NCBI GenBank assembly: GCA_017550105.1
Contig: JAFYLQ010000010.1
Location: forward strand, 1-39,107
Reading direction: 5' to 3'
Source of the DNA: Clostridia bacterium
GTDB lineage: Bacteria; Bacillota; Clostridia; Oscillospirales; Acutalibacteraceae
Length of the DNA stretch: 39,107 nt
Positions 8,774 through 16,373 of this stretch are shown one piece after another. The notes below the pieces were generated by a model. That model did not search any database. It worked only from the letters and a program-made list of their open reading frames with translations, and was not told where the DNA came from. Numbering within the stretch: the first letter of the stretch is position 1; each line of letters starts with the position of its first letter. The position numbers and the translations under genes are program-made.

Positions 8774-9583
8774 ATGTCTGAACTTTATAATTCTATTTGT
8801 ATATCATCAGTTAAAAATACTGCCTTGAAGCTTTTTGGTATTGATGAAAATCCCGATTGCGAAAAGGTGAACCCCATAGTGGATGCTCTTGCAAACCAAA
8901 AATTAGATGGTGCAAAATGCGACAGAGTGATTTTTTATAATCCCGATGCGGTAGCCCTGTGGCTTTATCAGAAATATACCGATAAATTTGCCGATGCAAT
9001 TCTTCACTCGGATATATCCGTGCCCATGCTTTCTGTTATGCCAAGTGTAACTCCCGTTTGCTTTGCTTCAATGTACACGGGTGTAATGCCCGACGTTCAC
9101 GGTATCAAGCGCTACGAAAAGCCCGTGCTTAAAACCGAAACGATATTCGATAGCTTTATAAATGCGGGTAAGAAATGCGCGATAGTTTCAACCTCGGGTG
9201 ACAGTATTTCAAAAATATTTCTCGAAAGGGAAATAGATTATTTTATCTATGATACCCCCGAAGAGGTCAACGAAAAAGCAATGAGCCTTATTGACGAGGA
9301 TAATTATGATTTGTTGGTTATCTACAACGGCAATTACGACGGCACAATGCACAAAACGGGTCCCGAAGCCCCTGAGGCTATGGCGGCACTTGATATGAAT
9401 CTTGACTTTTATTGTAAAATGGTTGATACAATAAAAGAAAAATGGAAAAATCACAATATCCTTTACGGCTTTATGCCCGACCACGGTTGTCACGAAATCG
9501 ACGGTGATTGCGGCGGTCACGGACTTGATATGGAAGAGGATATGAACGTAATTCATTTTTACGGAATTATTAAAAACGTCTGA
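8774..9583 (+). CDS. Alkaline-phosphatase-superfamily phosphodiesterase/phosphatase
   Basis: This 269-residue cytoplasmic protein has the metal-site pattern of the type I phosphodiesterase/nucleotide pyrophosphatase group. A nucleophile Thr sits in VTPVCFASMYTG (about residue 93), a second metal set in NYDGTMHKTGPE (about 191), then PDHGCH (about 237) and the final GGHG. DRVIFYNPDAVA near residue 50 likely supplies the first Asp. Family members cleave phosphomonoesters or diesters using two zinc ions; the substrate cannot be told here. It is shorter than secreted relatives and has no signal peptide. It follows ddh in an operon, but a link to diaminopimelate metabolism is not established. Its stop codon lies inside the stem of the terminator. 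Confidence 0.75.
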   Translation: MSELYNSICISSVKNTALKLFGIDENPDCEKVNPIVDALANQKLDGAKCDRVIFYNPDAVALWLYQKYTDKFADAILHSDISVPMLSVMPSVTPVCFASMYTGVMPDVHGIKRYEKPVLKTETIFDSFINAGKKCAIVSTSGDSISKIFLEREIDYFIYDTPEEVNEKAMSLIDEDNYDLLVIYNGNYDGTMHKTGPEAPEAMAALDMNLDFYCKMVDTIKEKWKNHNILYGFMPDHGCHEIDGDCGGHGLDMEEDMNVIHFYGIIKNV

Positions 9584-9607
9584 GCCACGGCTCAGGCGTT
9601 TTTTAAT
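9575..9607 (+). terminator. Terminator overlapping the end of the phosphatase gene
   Basis: Stem AACGTCTGAGCC / GGCTCAGGCGTT (one G-T wobble), very small loop, then a T-run. The left arm contains the last codons and the TGA. Confidence 0.85.
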
Positions 9608-9925
9608 GCGTAATTCGGAACGCGTAATGCGTAATTAAATGGGCACTTCGTGCCGATTATAGATTGAGTAGTTGTAACACGAAAGCTTATCATCCCTGTC
9701 TGCCTTGGCGGATAGGGAGGGGGACACCGCCGTAGGTGGGGTGGTGGGTAGTTCACTTTAGGTTAGTCTTCTGCTGGATAAAACAATGGATTACTGTAGG
9801 GGTCAGGCTCGCCTGACCCGTTTATTTTGTCGTAAACTTTTTCTTTTCGGGCTAGGCAAGCCTAGCCCCTACGGTGAGCGGCTGTTCTATCCGACCACAT
9901 TGTAAGGTACGCACCTGTGCGTACC
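9605..9925. repeat. Cluster of palindromic intergenic repeat elements
   Basis: No gene is seen between 9584 and 10095. The stretch holds an AATGCGTAATTCGG-type reiteration (9605-9637), a GGCAC-TTC-GTGCC hairpin (9642-9654), an imperfect palindrome (9692-9718), and three 20-base palindromes with 9-bp arms and 2-base centres: GGGTCAGGC/GCCTGACCC (9800-9819), GGGCTAGGC/GCCTAGCCC (9849-9868) and GGTACGCAC/GTGCGTACC (9906-9925). The first two are flanked by GTAGGGG and lie in opposite orientation, so 9795-9873 looks like an inverted pair. They resemble REP/MITE-like debris. No transposase is present. Confidence 0.75.
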
Positions 9926-10017
9926 GCTGAGATTGTATGATTTATACAAACAAACGGATGTTTGGAACATTTATGAGAAGCATATTCCACAAACCTGAAT
10001 ATTTTTCAAAAAAACTC

Positions 10018-10046
10018 TTTACTTTAGCACGTTAAAGTGCTAAAAT
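10018..10046 (+). promoter_or_regulatory. Amino acid importer promoter with a palindromic operator in the spacer
   Basis: TTTACT (-35), 17-base spacer, TAAAAT (-10). The inverted repeat TTTAGCAC-GTTAAA-GTGCTAAA occupies 10023-10044, that is, the whole spacer and the start of the -10. A bound repressor would block polymerase. The half-site TTTAGC...GCTAAA recurs in the promoter at 24917-24945. The arms resemble the CIRCE element, but the 6-base centre and arm ends do not fit it. Confidence 0.65.
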
Positions 10047-10095
10047 ACCACCACAAAATAAAAAGCGGTGTATTTCCGCTATGGAGGAAACAATT

Positions 10096-10917
10096 ATGAG
10101 TAAGAAAATTTTAGCTATCGTAATGAGCATCGTTCTCGTTTGCGGCGTTGTTTGTGCATTTGCTGCTTGCGGTAAGAATGCAGAAACAAATGATGGTACA
10201 ACAGAAGCTCCCGCAGCTGCATCAGACCTTGCATATATCAAGGAAAACGGCAAAATGATTATCGGTATCACAGAATATGCACCCATGAACTACTACGAAG
10301 GTGACAAGCTTGTTGGTTTTGATACAGAGTTTGCTGAAGCAGTTTGCGAAAAGCTCGGCGTTGAAGCAGAATTCTTCATCATTGCTGACTGGGGTATGAA
10401 GGTTAACGAGCTTGACGCTAAAACAATCGACTGTGTATGGAACGGTATGACAATTACTGACGAGCTCAAAGGTGCTATGTCAATCAGCGATCCCTACGTT
10501 GTTAACGCTCAGGTAATCGTAACAAAGGCTGAAAATGCAGAAAAGTACAAAACTGCCGAAGATTTAAAGGGCGCAACAGTTGCTGTTGAAAGCGGTTCAG
10601 CAGGTGAAGAGGTAGCTCTTGCAGCAGGTCTTACAACTATTGCTAAGGCTGCTCAGTCCGATGCTCTTCTTGAAGTTAAGTCAGGCAGTGCAGATGCATG
10701 TGTTATCGACATCACAATGGCTAAGGCTATGACAGGCGAAGGCACAAGCTATGAGGAACTCGTATACACCGGTTCTCTTTCAGAGGAATTTTACGGTATC
10801 GGCTTCAGAAAGGGCTCTGACACAGCAGTTGAAGTTCAGAAGATTATTGATGAACTCAAAGCTGACGGCACACTTGATGAGCTTGCAAAGAAGTACAACC
10901 TTACTCTTGCTGAGTAA
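10096..10917 (+). CDS. Polar amino acid ABC transporter, substrate-binding lipoprotein
   Basis: Extracytoplasmic receptor that delivers an amino acid to the permease. A lipoprotein signal peptide with lipobox FAAC places the acylated Cys at about residue 25, followed by a Thr/Ala-rich linker. The mature part is a bacterial periplasmic-binding protein type 3 fold (PF00497): MIIGITEYAPMNYYEGDKLVGFDTEF at the start, DCVWNGMTITDE and a C-terminal EEFYGIGFRKGSD block are typical. The frame opens at 10081, but ATG 10096 with GGAGG upstream gives a proper signal peptide. Substrate is likely a polar amino acid or cystine and cannot be fixed from sequence alone. It is first in a three-gene operon (receptor, permease, ATPase). 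Confidence 0.92.
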   Translation: MSKKILAIVMSIVLVCGVVCAFAACGKNAETNDGTTEAPAAASDLAYIKENGKMIIGITEYAPMNYYEGDKLVGFDTEFAEAVCEKLGVEAEFFIIADWGMKVNELDAKTIDCVWNGMTITDELKGAMSISDPYVVNAQVIVTKAENAEKYKTAEDLKGATVAVESGSAGEEVALAAGLTTIAKAAQSDALLEVKSGSADACVIDITMAKAMTGEGTSYEELVYTGSLSEEFYGIGFRKGSDTAVEVQKIIDELKADGTLDELAKKYNLTLAE

Positions 10918-10939
10918 TTTTAAAGTCTAATTTAATAGC

Positions 10940-10971
10940 TTACGGCAGAGGGCTTATGCACTCTGCCGTAA
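10940..10971 (+). promoter_or_regulatory. Intercistronic hairpin between receptor and permease genes
   Basis: Perfect 11-bp stem TTACGGCAGAG / CTCTGCCGTAA around a 10-base loop and without a T-run. Such hairpins commonly protect the upstream message and let the receptor be made in excess over the membrane parts. The role here is inferred from position. Confidence 0.65.
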
Positions 10972-10996
10972 TGTTGTGTAAAATGGAGAAAATTTT

Positions 10997-11707
10997 ATGT
11001 TCGAACGTGAAATATTAGAAACTGTAATTCCAAGACTTGCGGATGGTTTCATTGTAACTTTAGAGATATTTTTCTTAACTCTTCTCATATCGTTGCCCGC
11101 AGGTCTTATAATCAGTTTTGGCTCTATGAGTAAGTTCAAACCCTTGAAGCTTGCCACCAAAACCCTTGTTGCCGTAATACGTGGAACGCCTTTAGTGCTT
11201 CAGCTTATCGTTATATTTTACGGTCCGGGTCTTCTTGCTTCATGGGCACAGAGCGTTGAGAACCCCAATTTCTTAATTGAGTGGATAGCAACGTGGCATG
11301 TTATGGATAGATTTGTTGCGGTTATCGCATCATTCTCATTGAATTATGCATGTTATTTTTCAGAGATATATCGTGGTGGTATTGAAAGCATATCAAAGGG
11401 TCAGTACGAGGCCTGTCAGGTTCTTGGTATGACAAAAACACAGGCATTTTTTAAAGTTGTCCTGATGCAGGTTGTTAAGAGAATAATTCCCCCTATGAGT
11501 AACGAAATAATTACACTTGTAAAGGATACCTCTCTTGCACGAGTAATTTCAATTTATGAGCTTATATGGGCGGGCGAAGTATTTATTAAGCTTAACGGTT
11601 TACTGTGGCCCTTACTTGCAACGGGTATTTTCTATCTTGCATTCAATGGCTTGCTTACCGTTGTTTTCGGTAAAATCGAGAATAAACTTAACTACTATAA
11701 AACCTGA
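10997..11707 (+). CDS. Polar amino acid ABC transporter, permease
   Basis: A 236-residue inner-membrane protein with about five membrane helices. The His/Glu/Gln/Arg/opine-type permease signature is present: [22 protein letters not shown] in the first third, then the cytoplasmic coupling loop [32 protein letters not shown] that contacts the ATPase, and [16 protein letters not shown]. Only one permease gene is present, so the channel is presumably a homodimer. ATG 10997 has TGGAG upstream. It lies 79 bases after the receptor gene and 17 before the ATPase gene. Confidence 0.93.
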   Translation: MFEREILETVIPRLADGFIVTLEIFFLTLLISLPAGLIISFGSMSKFKPLKLATKTLVAVIRGTPLVLQLIVIFYGPGLLASWAQSVENPNFLIEWIATWHVMDRFVAVIASFSLNYACYFSEIYRGGIESISKGQYEACQVLGMTKTQAFFKVVLMQVVKRIIPPMSNEIITLVKDTSLARVISIYELIWAGEVFIKLNGLLWPLLATGIFYLAFNGLLTVVFGKIENKLNYYKT

Positions 11708-11724
11708 GGGAAGGAGCTTTTTAT

Positions 11725-12504
11725 ATGTCGATACTTGAAGTTAAAGATTTAAAGAAAAGCTTCGGTAAAACCGAGGTTTTAAAGGGTGTAAGCTTTAATC
11801 TTGAGGAAGGCGAGGTTTTAAGCATCATCGGTTCATCCGGTAGCGGTAAAACCACAATTCTTCGTTGTATAAATCAGCTTGAAACTGCAGACAGCGGTTA
11901 TATAAATGTAGCAGGTAACGTTTTCTTTGACGGTGGAATAAAGAAAGAGTCTGCCTCAGAGAAACGCAAAAGACAGCTTCTTGTTGGTCTTGTTTTTCAG
12001 GATTTTCACCTTTTTCCACAGTACAACGTCCTTGATAACGTAACCCTTGCAGCTAAGCTTCTTGCGAAAGAACGTGCAGATTACAAGCACAACAAGAAAC
12101 AGATTATTGCGGAAATTGAAGAGAAAGCTAAGGTGCTTCTTGCAAAGGTTGGTCTTTCTGAGAAACTCAGTAACTATCCCTGTGAACTTTCCGGTGGTCA
12201 GAAGCAGCGTGTTTCAATTGCCAGAGCATTGATTATGGAGCCCAAGGTCTTGTTCTTTGACGAGCCCACCTCAGCGCTTGACCCTGAGCTTACAGGTGAA
12301 ATTCTTAAGGTTATTAAGGGTCTTGCGGAGGATAACGTAACAATGGTTATCGTTACTCACGAAATGTCCTTTGCAAAGGCGGTTTCATCTAAGGTTATAT
12401 TTATGGATAATGGTGTTATTGAAGAAGCGGGTACCCCCGAAGAGGTTTTTGACAATCCCAAATCCGAAAGAACAAAAGCCTTTATTTCTAAATTCGAAGA
12501 TTGA
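11725..12504 (+). CDS. Polar amino acid ABC transporter, ATP-binding protein
   Basis: The 259-residue motor of the importer. Walker [10 protein letters not shown] (about 38), Q-loop VFQDFHLF (about 92), ABC signature [15 protein letters not shown] (about 155), Walker [13 protein letters not shown] (about 175) and the switch His in VTHEMSF (about 211) are all intact. It belongs to the GlnQ/HisP group. A 15-20 residue insertion around residue 70-85 ([15 protein letters not shown]) is longer than in GlnQ of model bacteria but occurs in the Clostridia branch. AAGGAG supplies the ribosome site. The operon ends at a terminator right after the stop. Confidence 0.95.
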   Translation: MSILEVKDLKKSFGKTEVLKGVSFNLEEGEVLSIIGSSGSGKTTILRCINQLETADSGYINVAGNVFFDGGIKKESASEKRKRQLLVGLVFQDFHLFPQYNVLDNVTLAAKLLAKERADYKHNKKQIIAEIEEKAKVLLAKVGLSEKLSNYPCELSGGQKQRVSIARALIMEPKVLFFDEPTSALDPELTGEILKVIKGLAEDNVTMVIVTHEMSFAKAVSSKVIFMDNGVIEEAGTPEEVFDNPKSERTKAFISKFED

Positions 12505-12509
12505 TTTTC

Positions 12510-12546
12510 AGACTACGTAGCTTGTGACTGCGTAGTCTTACTTTTT
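12510..12546 (+). terminator. Terminator of the amino acid importer operon
   Basis: Stem AGACTACGTAG / CTGCGTAGTCT with one wobble, 7-base loop, then TACTTTTT. It starts 6 bases after the ATPase stop codon. Confidence 0.85.
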
Positions 12547-12585
12547 GTGTGCCGAAAATTCAATTGTTAAACTTTTGTTGTATGT

Positions 12586-12614
12586 TTGCAAAATTGATTT
12601 TGGGGTGATATAAT
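12586..12614 (+). promoter_or_regulatory. Promoter of the secreted hydrolase gene
   Basis: TTGCAA, 17-base spacer, perfect TATAAT with extended TG element. About 40 bases upstream of the start codon. Confidence 0.8.
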
Positions 12615-12654
12615 TAACACATAAAGTACTTTTGTATTAAAAGGAGTGCGTGAT

Positions 12655-14601
12655 ATGTTTAAAAAAGCTTTGGCATTAGTTCTCAGTCTTGTTCTTATGT
12701 GCTCGGTGCTTGCTACAACAGTTGGTGCGGCAGTTCAGTTCGAGGGTGCAATCAGTGACTACCCCGTTATTATGGTTGCGGGATACAGTAGCTCCGAGCT
12801 TGTTAAGGTTGAAGAAGACGGAACAAGAACCCGTATATGGGGTCTTGATATGGATTCTGTTTTAGACAGGGTTGTTAATCGCATCTATGATTTGGGCAAG
12901 GGGCTTGTGCTTACGGCAAAGGGTGATGCAGAGTATCTTGGCAGAACCCTCGGCGAAGAGATTGAAGCTGAGCTTGAATATATGAAAATTAATCCCGACG
13001 GCACAAGTAAATATAATATTCAGGTTGAAAATACTTCTGTAGAAGAAACAAATATGAAATATATCCTCGATAACGGTCTTCCCCTTGAGTATATTAACGA
13101 GGACAAAATTTCATACGAAATTGCCGAATACGTGGGTGAAGAAAATATGTTTTTCTATACCAACGACTGGCGACAGAGTGTTTATGACTGTGCGGTAGGT
13201 CTTGACGAGTATATTCAGAAGGTTAAGGAATATACAGGTAAGGACAAGGTTAATATTATTGCCGTTTCCCACGGCGGTCAGGTTTCGGCGGTGTATCTTT
13301 CACTTTTTGGTTACAAGCAGGATGTGGATAACGCCGTTCTTACCGTTCCGGCTATTGGCGGCGCAGGTATGGCTTACGATGCATTGAGCGGTGACGTGGC
13401 TGTTGATGAATATATGCTCGTGTGGTATCTTCAGCACGGCTTTGATGCGGACGGTAAATACGAATGGCTTGTTAAGGCTCAGCAGCTTGGCTTCCTTGAT
13501 GATGTTGTAAAGGCGGCGGTGCCGTACATCCATAACGTTATCGGCTATTGGGGCAGTATATGGGATTTTATCCCTCTTGAATATTATGAGGATTTGAAGG
13601 CTGAGCGTCTTGACCCTGTAGAAAATGCCACAGTTATTGAAAAGACCGATTTCGTTCATTACGAAATTATGGCAAACTACCACGAGAATCTTCAGAAATG
13701 TGTGAATGATTACGGTATTAATATAAGTATTATAGCGGGTACGGGCGTTCCCTGTGTTACAGGTCTTCGTACAAATGCAGACGCTCTTATCAGAACAACC
13801 GATTCAACGGGTGCTCTTTGTGCACCTTATGAAAAACGCTTCAATGACGGTTACACAGGTGCAGGTACTATGTGCTCAGACCCCACACACGACCACGTAT
13901 CACCGTCCTTGGAGGTTGACGCTTCAACGGGCTTCCTTCCCGAAAATACATGGTACGTTGACGGGCTTTTCCATGGAATGACCTTCCACGACCCCTATTC
14001 AAGAAGCCTTGCGCTTAAAAACCTTTTAACAGATGAAATTGTAAACGTTCACTCCAATCCCGAATATCCTCAGTTCCACGAGTCAACCAACACAAACTAT
14101 GCAGTTTCGGTCAGGTTTGACAGAAGTGCCGAGGGCTATATATCCTCAAGGGATAAAAATATTGTTATTAAAAATCTTTCGGCAAATTATTCAATTAAGG
14201 TTACCTCGGTGCTTTTTGAAGGTGCCGACCTTACGGTAAACACTATCGGTAAGAAAACCTTAGCGCCCGGTGAGGAGCTTACAATAAGTATAAAGGGCGA
14301 TATTCCAAGAGTCAGCAATGCCGTTATGCAGGTTAAGGTCAACTATGAAATGCCTGATAATGCAACCTCGCTGATAGGCGAAAGGATTTGCAAGTTTAAA
14401 ATTATGAACGGCGCCTCCGCTGTTTACGATGAATCCGAGCCGTTTGTTGATGCGGATTTAGCAACGGGCTTTGAAAAGGTAGTGGACGAGGATACAAATC
14501 AGGTGCTTGTGAACACGGGTGTTGCAGGTATCGTAAGCTTTATTTATGAATGGTTTATAACCCTTTTACAGCAGTTGGGTATAAGCGGATATCTTAAATG
14601 A
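12655..14601 (+). CDS. Secreted alpha/beta-hydrolase (lipase/acyltransferase-like)
   Basis: A 648-residue exported protein. Residues 1-26 form a signal peptide ending in TTVGAA. The mature part begins with YPVIMVAGYSSSEL, a lipase-type oxyanion strand, and carries the nucleophile elbow IIAVSHGGQVSAVYL (Ser near residue 210), as in LCAT/lipase-like enzymes that act on ester bonds. A plausible catalytic His lies in DGLFHGMTFHDP (about 445). The region after residue 470 looks like an immunoglobulin-type all-beta domain (VRFDRSAEGY onward), and a hydrophobic helix near the C-terminus (GIVSFIYEWFITLLQQLG) may hold the protein at the membrane. The frame opens at GTG 12646, but ATG 12655 has AAGGAG at ideal distance. 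Substrate unknown. No terminator separates it from the rpsF promoter. Confidence 0.78.
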   Translation: MFKKALALVLSLVLMCSVLATTVGAAVQFEGAISDYPVIMVAGYSSSELVKVEEDGTRTRIWGLDMDSVLDRVVNRIYDLGKGLVLTAKGDAEYLGRTLGEEIEAELEYMKINPDGTSKYNIQVENTSVEETNMKYILDNGLPLEYINEDKISYEIAEYVGEENMFFYTNDWRQSVYDCAVGLDEYIQKVKEYTGKDKVNIIAVSHGGQVSAVYLSLFGYKQDVDNAVLTVPAIGGAGMAYDALSGDVAVDEYMLVWYLQHGFDADGKYEWLVKAQQLGFLDDVVKAAVPYIHNVIGYWGSIWDFIPLEYYEDLKAERLDPVENATVIEKTDFVHYEIMANYHENLQKCVNDYGINISIIAGTGVPCVTGLRTNADALIRTTDSTGALCAPYEKRFNDGYTGAGTMCSDPTHDHVSPSLEVDASTGFLPENTWYVDGLFHGMTFHDPYSRSLALKNLLTDEIVNVHSNPEYPQFHESTNTNYAVSVRFDRSAEGYISSRDKNIVIKNLSANYSIKVTSVLFEGADLTVNTIGKKTLAPGEELTISIKGDIPRVSNAVMQVKVNYEMPDNATSLIGERICKFKIMNGASAVYDESEPFVDADLATGFEKVVDEDTNQVLVNTGVAGIVSFIYEWFITLLQQLGISGYLK

Positions 14602-14620
14602 AAATAAATTAAAATAACCC

Positions 14621-14649
14621 TTGACTTATTGCTTGAATAGTGATACAAT
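14621..14649 (+). promoter_or_regulatory. rpsF-ssb-rpsR promoter
   Basis: TTGACT, 17-base spacer, TACAAT, with TG upstream of the -10. It lies about 90 bases before rpsF, leaving a structured leader. Confidence 0.85.
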
Positions 14650-14653
14650 ACGT

Positions 14654-14733
14654 AATCGTCGTGGAATGTCCGCGGCGATTATTTCCTTGCTCTTAAATCG
14701 ATATCAATAAGAGCCGGAGTCCATAAGGAGGTG
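14654..14733 (+). promoter_or_regulatory. Structured rpsF leader, candidate S6:S18 autoregulatory site
   Basis: Two hairpins fill the leader. The first has an 11-bp stem AATCGTCGTGG / CCGCGGCGATT (14654-14680) with two G-U wobbles and a 5-base loop. The second is GCTCTTA / TAAGAGC (14689-14714), directly followed by CGGAG and the ribosome site AAGGAGGTG. In many bacteria the S6:S18 complex binds a leader motif with a CCG trinucleotide to repress rpsF. CCG occurs here at the base of both hairpins, but I cannot confirm the motif's internal-loop geometry. Confidence 0.5.
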
Positions 14734-14739
14734 CAAACG

Positions 14740-15021
14740 ATGTCAAACAGTTACGAAACAATCATTGTTTTCTCTTTGAAAAACGGTGAAGAGGCTGCTA
14801 AAACTCTTGCTGAAAAGTTCAAAGCAATGATGGAAAAGAACGGTGCTGTCGACAGCGTTGACGAGTGGGGTAAGCGTAGACTTGCATATCTCATCAACGA
14901 CGAAGAAGATGGTTACTACGTTCTCTATAACCACACTTGCGAAGCTGGTTTCCCTGCAGAGCTTGAACGTGTTCTCGGTATCACCGACGGCGTTCTTCGT
15001 TCAATGGTAATTAAAAAATAA
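14740..15021 (+). CDS. rpsF: 30S ribosomal protein S6
   Basis: A 93-residue small-subunit protein that binds S18 and the central domain of 16S rRNA. YETIIVFSLKNGEEAAKTLAEKF at the start, VDEWGKRRLAYLINDEEDGYYVLY in the middle (conserved WGKRxLAYxI) and ERVLGITDGVLRSMVIKK at the end are typical. The frame extends to GTG 14731, but ATG 14740 has a near-perfect AAGGAGGTG seven bases upstream. First gene of the conserved rpsF-ssb-rpsR operon, where a DNA-binding protein lies between two ribosomal partners. Confidence 0.98.
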   Translation: MSNSYETIIVFSLKNGEEAAKTLAEKFKAMMEKNGAVDSVDEWGKRRLAYLINDEEDGYYVLYNHTCEAGFPAELERVLGITDGVLRSMVIKK

Positions 15022-15033
15022 GAGGTGTGAAAG

Positions 15034-15465
15034 ATGCTTAATTGCGCAGTTATTATGGGCAGACTTACTGCCGATCCCGAACTTCGCCAGACTCCCTCAG
15101 GTGTTTCTGTTACAAGATTTACTGTTGCGGTTGACCGTGGCTACGTTAAAGCCGGTGAAGAAAGAAAAGCCGACTTCATCAACGTTGTTGCATGGCGTCA
15201 GACTGCAGAGTTTGTAACAAGATATTTCTCAAAAGGCTCTATGATTGCCGTTCAGGGTGCAATCCAGACCGGTTCTTATGAGAAAGACGGCGTTAAACGC
15301 TCCACATTTGAGATTATTGCCGATAACGTAAGTTTCTGCGGCTCTAAAAATGAGTCTTCAACAGGTGCAGCTCCCAGAGCTACCGAAACAGCAGCTACAT
15401 CTTTCTCTAACGGCAGCATTGATGATTTCGCAGCAATTGCTGACGATGATGATTTGCCGTTCTGA
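15034..15465 (+). CDS. ssb: Single-stranded DNA-binding protein
   Basis: The 143-residue protein coats single-stranded DNA during replication and repair. The OB-fold spans about 1-105 (MLNCAVIMGRLTADPELRQT, then FINVVAWRQTAEFV and GAIQTGSYEKDGVKRSTFEI). A short flexible Ser/Thr/Ala linker follows, and the acidic tail DDDDLPF is the docking peptide for replication and repair partners. All expected elements are intact. Ribosome site GAGGTGTG. It is 12 bases from rpsF and 24 from rpsR. Confidence 0.97.
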   Translation: MLNCAVIMGRLTADPELRQTPSGVSVTRFTVAVDRGYVKAGEERKADFINVVAWRQTAEFVTRYFSKGSMIAVQGAIQTGSYEKDGVKRSTFEIIADNVSFCGSKNESSTGAAPRATETAATSFSNGSIDDFAAIADDDDLPF

Positions 15466-15489
15466 TTCTAACAGGAGGAAAATATAATT

Positions 15490-15735
15490 ATGGCATACGA
15501 TAAAAGTGATCGCCGTCCCAACAAAAAAGGCCGCAAAAAAGTTTGCGCTTTCTGTGTTGAGAAGGTTGAAAAAATTGACTATAAGGATGCTGCTAAACTT
15601 CGTCGTTATACATCCGACAGAGCAAAAATCCTTCCCCGCCGTGTAACAGGTACATGTGCATACCACCAGAGAGAGCTCACAACTGCTATTAAAAGAGCAA
15701 GAATGATTGCCCTCCTTCCCTACACAGCAGACTAA
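15490..15735 (+). CDS. rpsR: 30S ribosomal protein S18
   Basis: The 81-residue partner of S6 in the platform of the small subunit. Conserved core [42 protein letters not shown] is present. The CAFC motif near residue 19 plus C54/H57 suggest a zinc-ribbon (C+) form of S18. Such forms occur in many Clostridia. Strong ribosome site AGGAGG. No conventional terminator follows immediately; the next 640 bases hold the tandem RNA-like units. Confidence 0.98.
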   Translation: MAYDKSDRRPNKKGRKKVCAFCVEKVEKIDYKDAAKLRRYTSDRAKILPRRVTGTCAYHQRELTTAIKRARMIALLPYTAD

Positions 15736-15771
15736 TCTTTTTCCGATATGCACGCATCTTTCTGTTTTATT

Positions 15772-15963
15772 CACTCTCACGTATCTTGATACGCTACGAG
15801 TTCATAAAATCAGAAATCTGCATACATCTCGAAAAAATCTTACAGTCAATGAGAGTGTCGAGTAATCGGCACTCTTTTTTATATGGTTCATAAAAGCGAA
15901 AATCTAAAGCACACTACAACAAAAAATACTACACAGAGACTTGGAGACAGGTCTCTGTTTTTT
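15772..15963 (+). ncRNA. Putative structured RNA, unit 1 of a tandem pair
   Basis: No reading frame of note lies here. The unit folds as a 5' hairpin (ACTC 15773-15776 with GAGT 15798-15801, enclosing CGTAT-CTTG-ATACG), a linker, a perfect 10-bp terminator-type hairpin AGAGTGTCGA-GTAA-TCGGCACTCT plus T-run (15852-15880), a spacer, and a second terminator-type hairpin CAGAGAC/GTCTCTG plus six T (15934-15963). CACTCTCA (15772-15779) is also fully complementary to TGAGAGTG (15850-15857), so two mutually exclusive folds are possible, as in an attenuator. No own promoter is evident; it may be read from rpsR. Confidence 0.55.
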
Positions 15964-16123
15964 ATTGCTCTCACGTATCTTGATACGCTACGAGCTCATA
16001 AAATCAGAAATCTGCATACATCTCGAAAAAATCTTACAGTCAACGAGAGTGTCGAGTAATCGGCACTCTTTTTTATATAGTTCATAAAAGCGAAAATCTA
16101 AAGCACACTACAACAAAAAATAC
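15773..16123. repeat. Tandem direct repeat, 157-base block twice at a 194-base period
   Basis: Block 15773-15929 recurs at 15967-16123 with only four substitutions by my count (153/157 identical). Two of the four are a compensating pair in the 5' stem. The 37 bases between the blocks are not conserved in sequence, although both copies place a hairpin plus T-run there. Confidence 0.9.
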
Positions 16124-16159
16124 ATTACAGGAGCTTGTTTTGGCAGGTTCCTGTTTTTT
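15966..16159 (+). ncRNA. Putative structured RNA, unit 2 of a tandem pair
   Basis: Second copy, shifted by exactly 194 bases. The 5' hairpin now reads GCTC (15967-15970) with GAGC (15992-15995), a compensatory change relative to unit 1. The first terminator-type hairpin is identical (16046-16074). The last hairpin has a different sequence but the same place and form (CAGGAG/TTCCTG, 16128-16153, then six T). The alternative antiterminator-type pairing is weaker here (GCTCTC with GAGAGT, one wobble). The unit ends about 75 bases before the rpmH promoter, so it does not simply lead into rpmH. Confidence 0.55.
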
Positions 16160-16232
16160 GTTATGTGAAATAGTGCCAAAAAGTAAAGGAACAAGGATAT
16201 TAATATTAAATAGTTTGTTTAAGCATTAACTC

Positions 16233-16261
16233 TTGACTTTTTCTTTGAATTTTTATATAAT
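16233..16261 (+). promoter_or_regulatory. rpmH promoter
   Basis: TTGACT, 17-base spacer, perfect TATAAT. The start of transcription would be near 16268, giving a roughly 105-base leader. TGCAAC-TGTCTT-GTTGCA (16268-16285) would form a hairpin at the very 5' end of the message, which often stabilises it. Confidence 0.88.
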
Positions 16262-16373
16262 GCAATGTGCAACTGTCTTGTTGCAGAATAATCAAATACA
16301 GGTTTTAAATTTACTACAACTTCTACTACTTCTTCGTAAATACTACCTGAATATATAGAATGGAGTAACAAAA

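Noticed and set aside
10023-10044. CIRCE element for HrcA control
   Set aside because: CIRCE is TTAGCACTC-N9-GAGTGCTAA. Here the centre is 6 bases and the CTC/GAG ends are missing, and the gene is a transporter.
15773-16123. CRISPR-like array
   Set aside because: Only two long units at a 194-base period, no short repeats with unique spacers and no cas genes.
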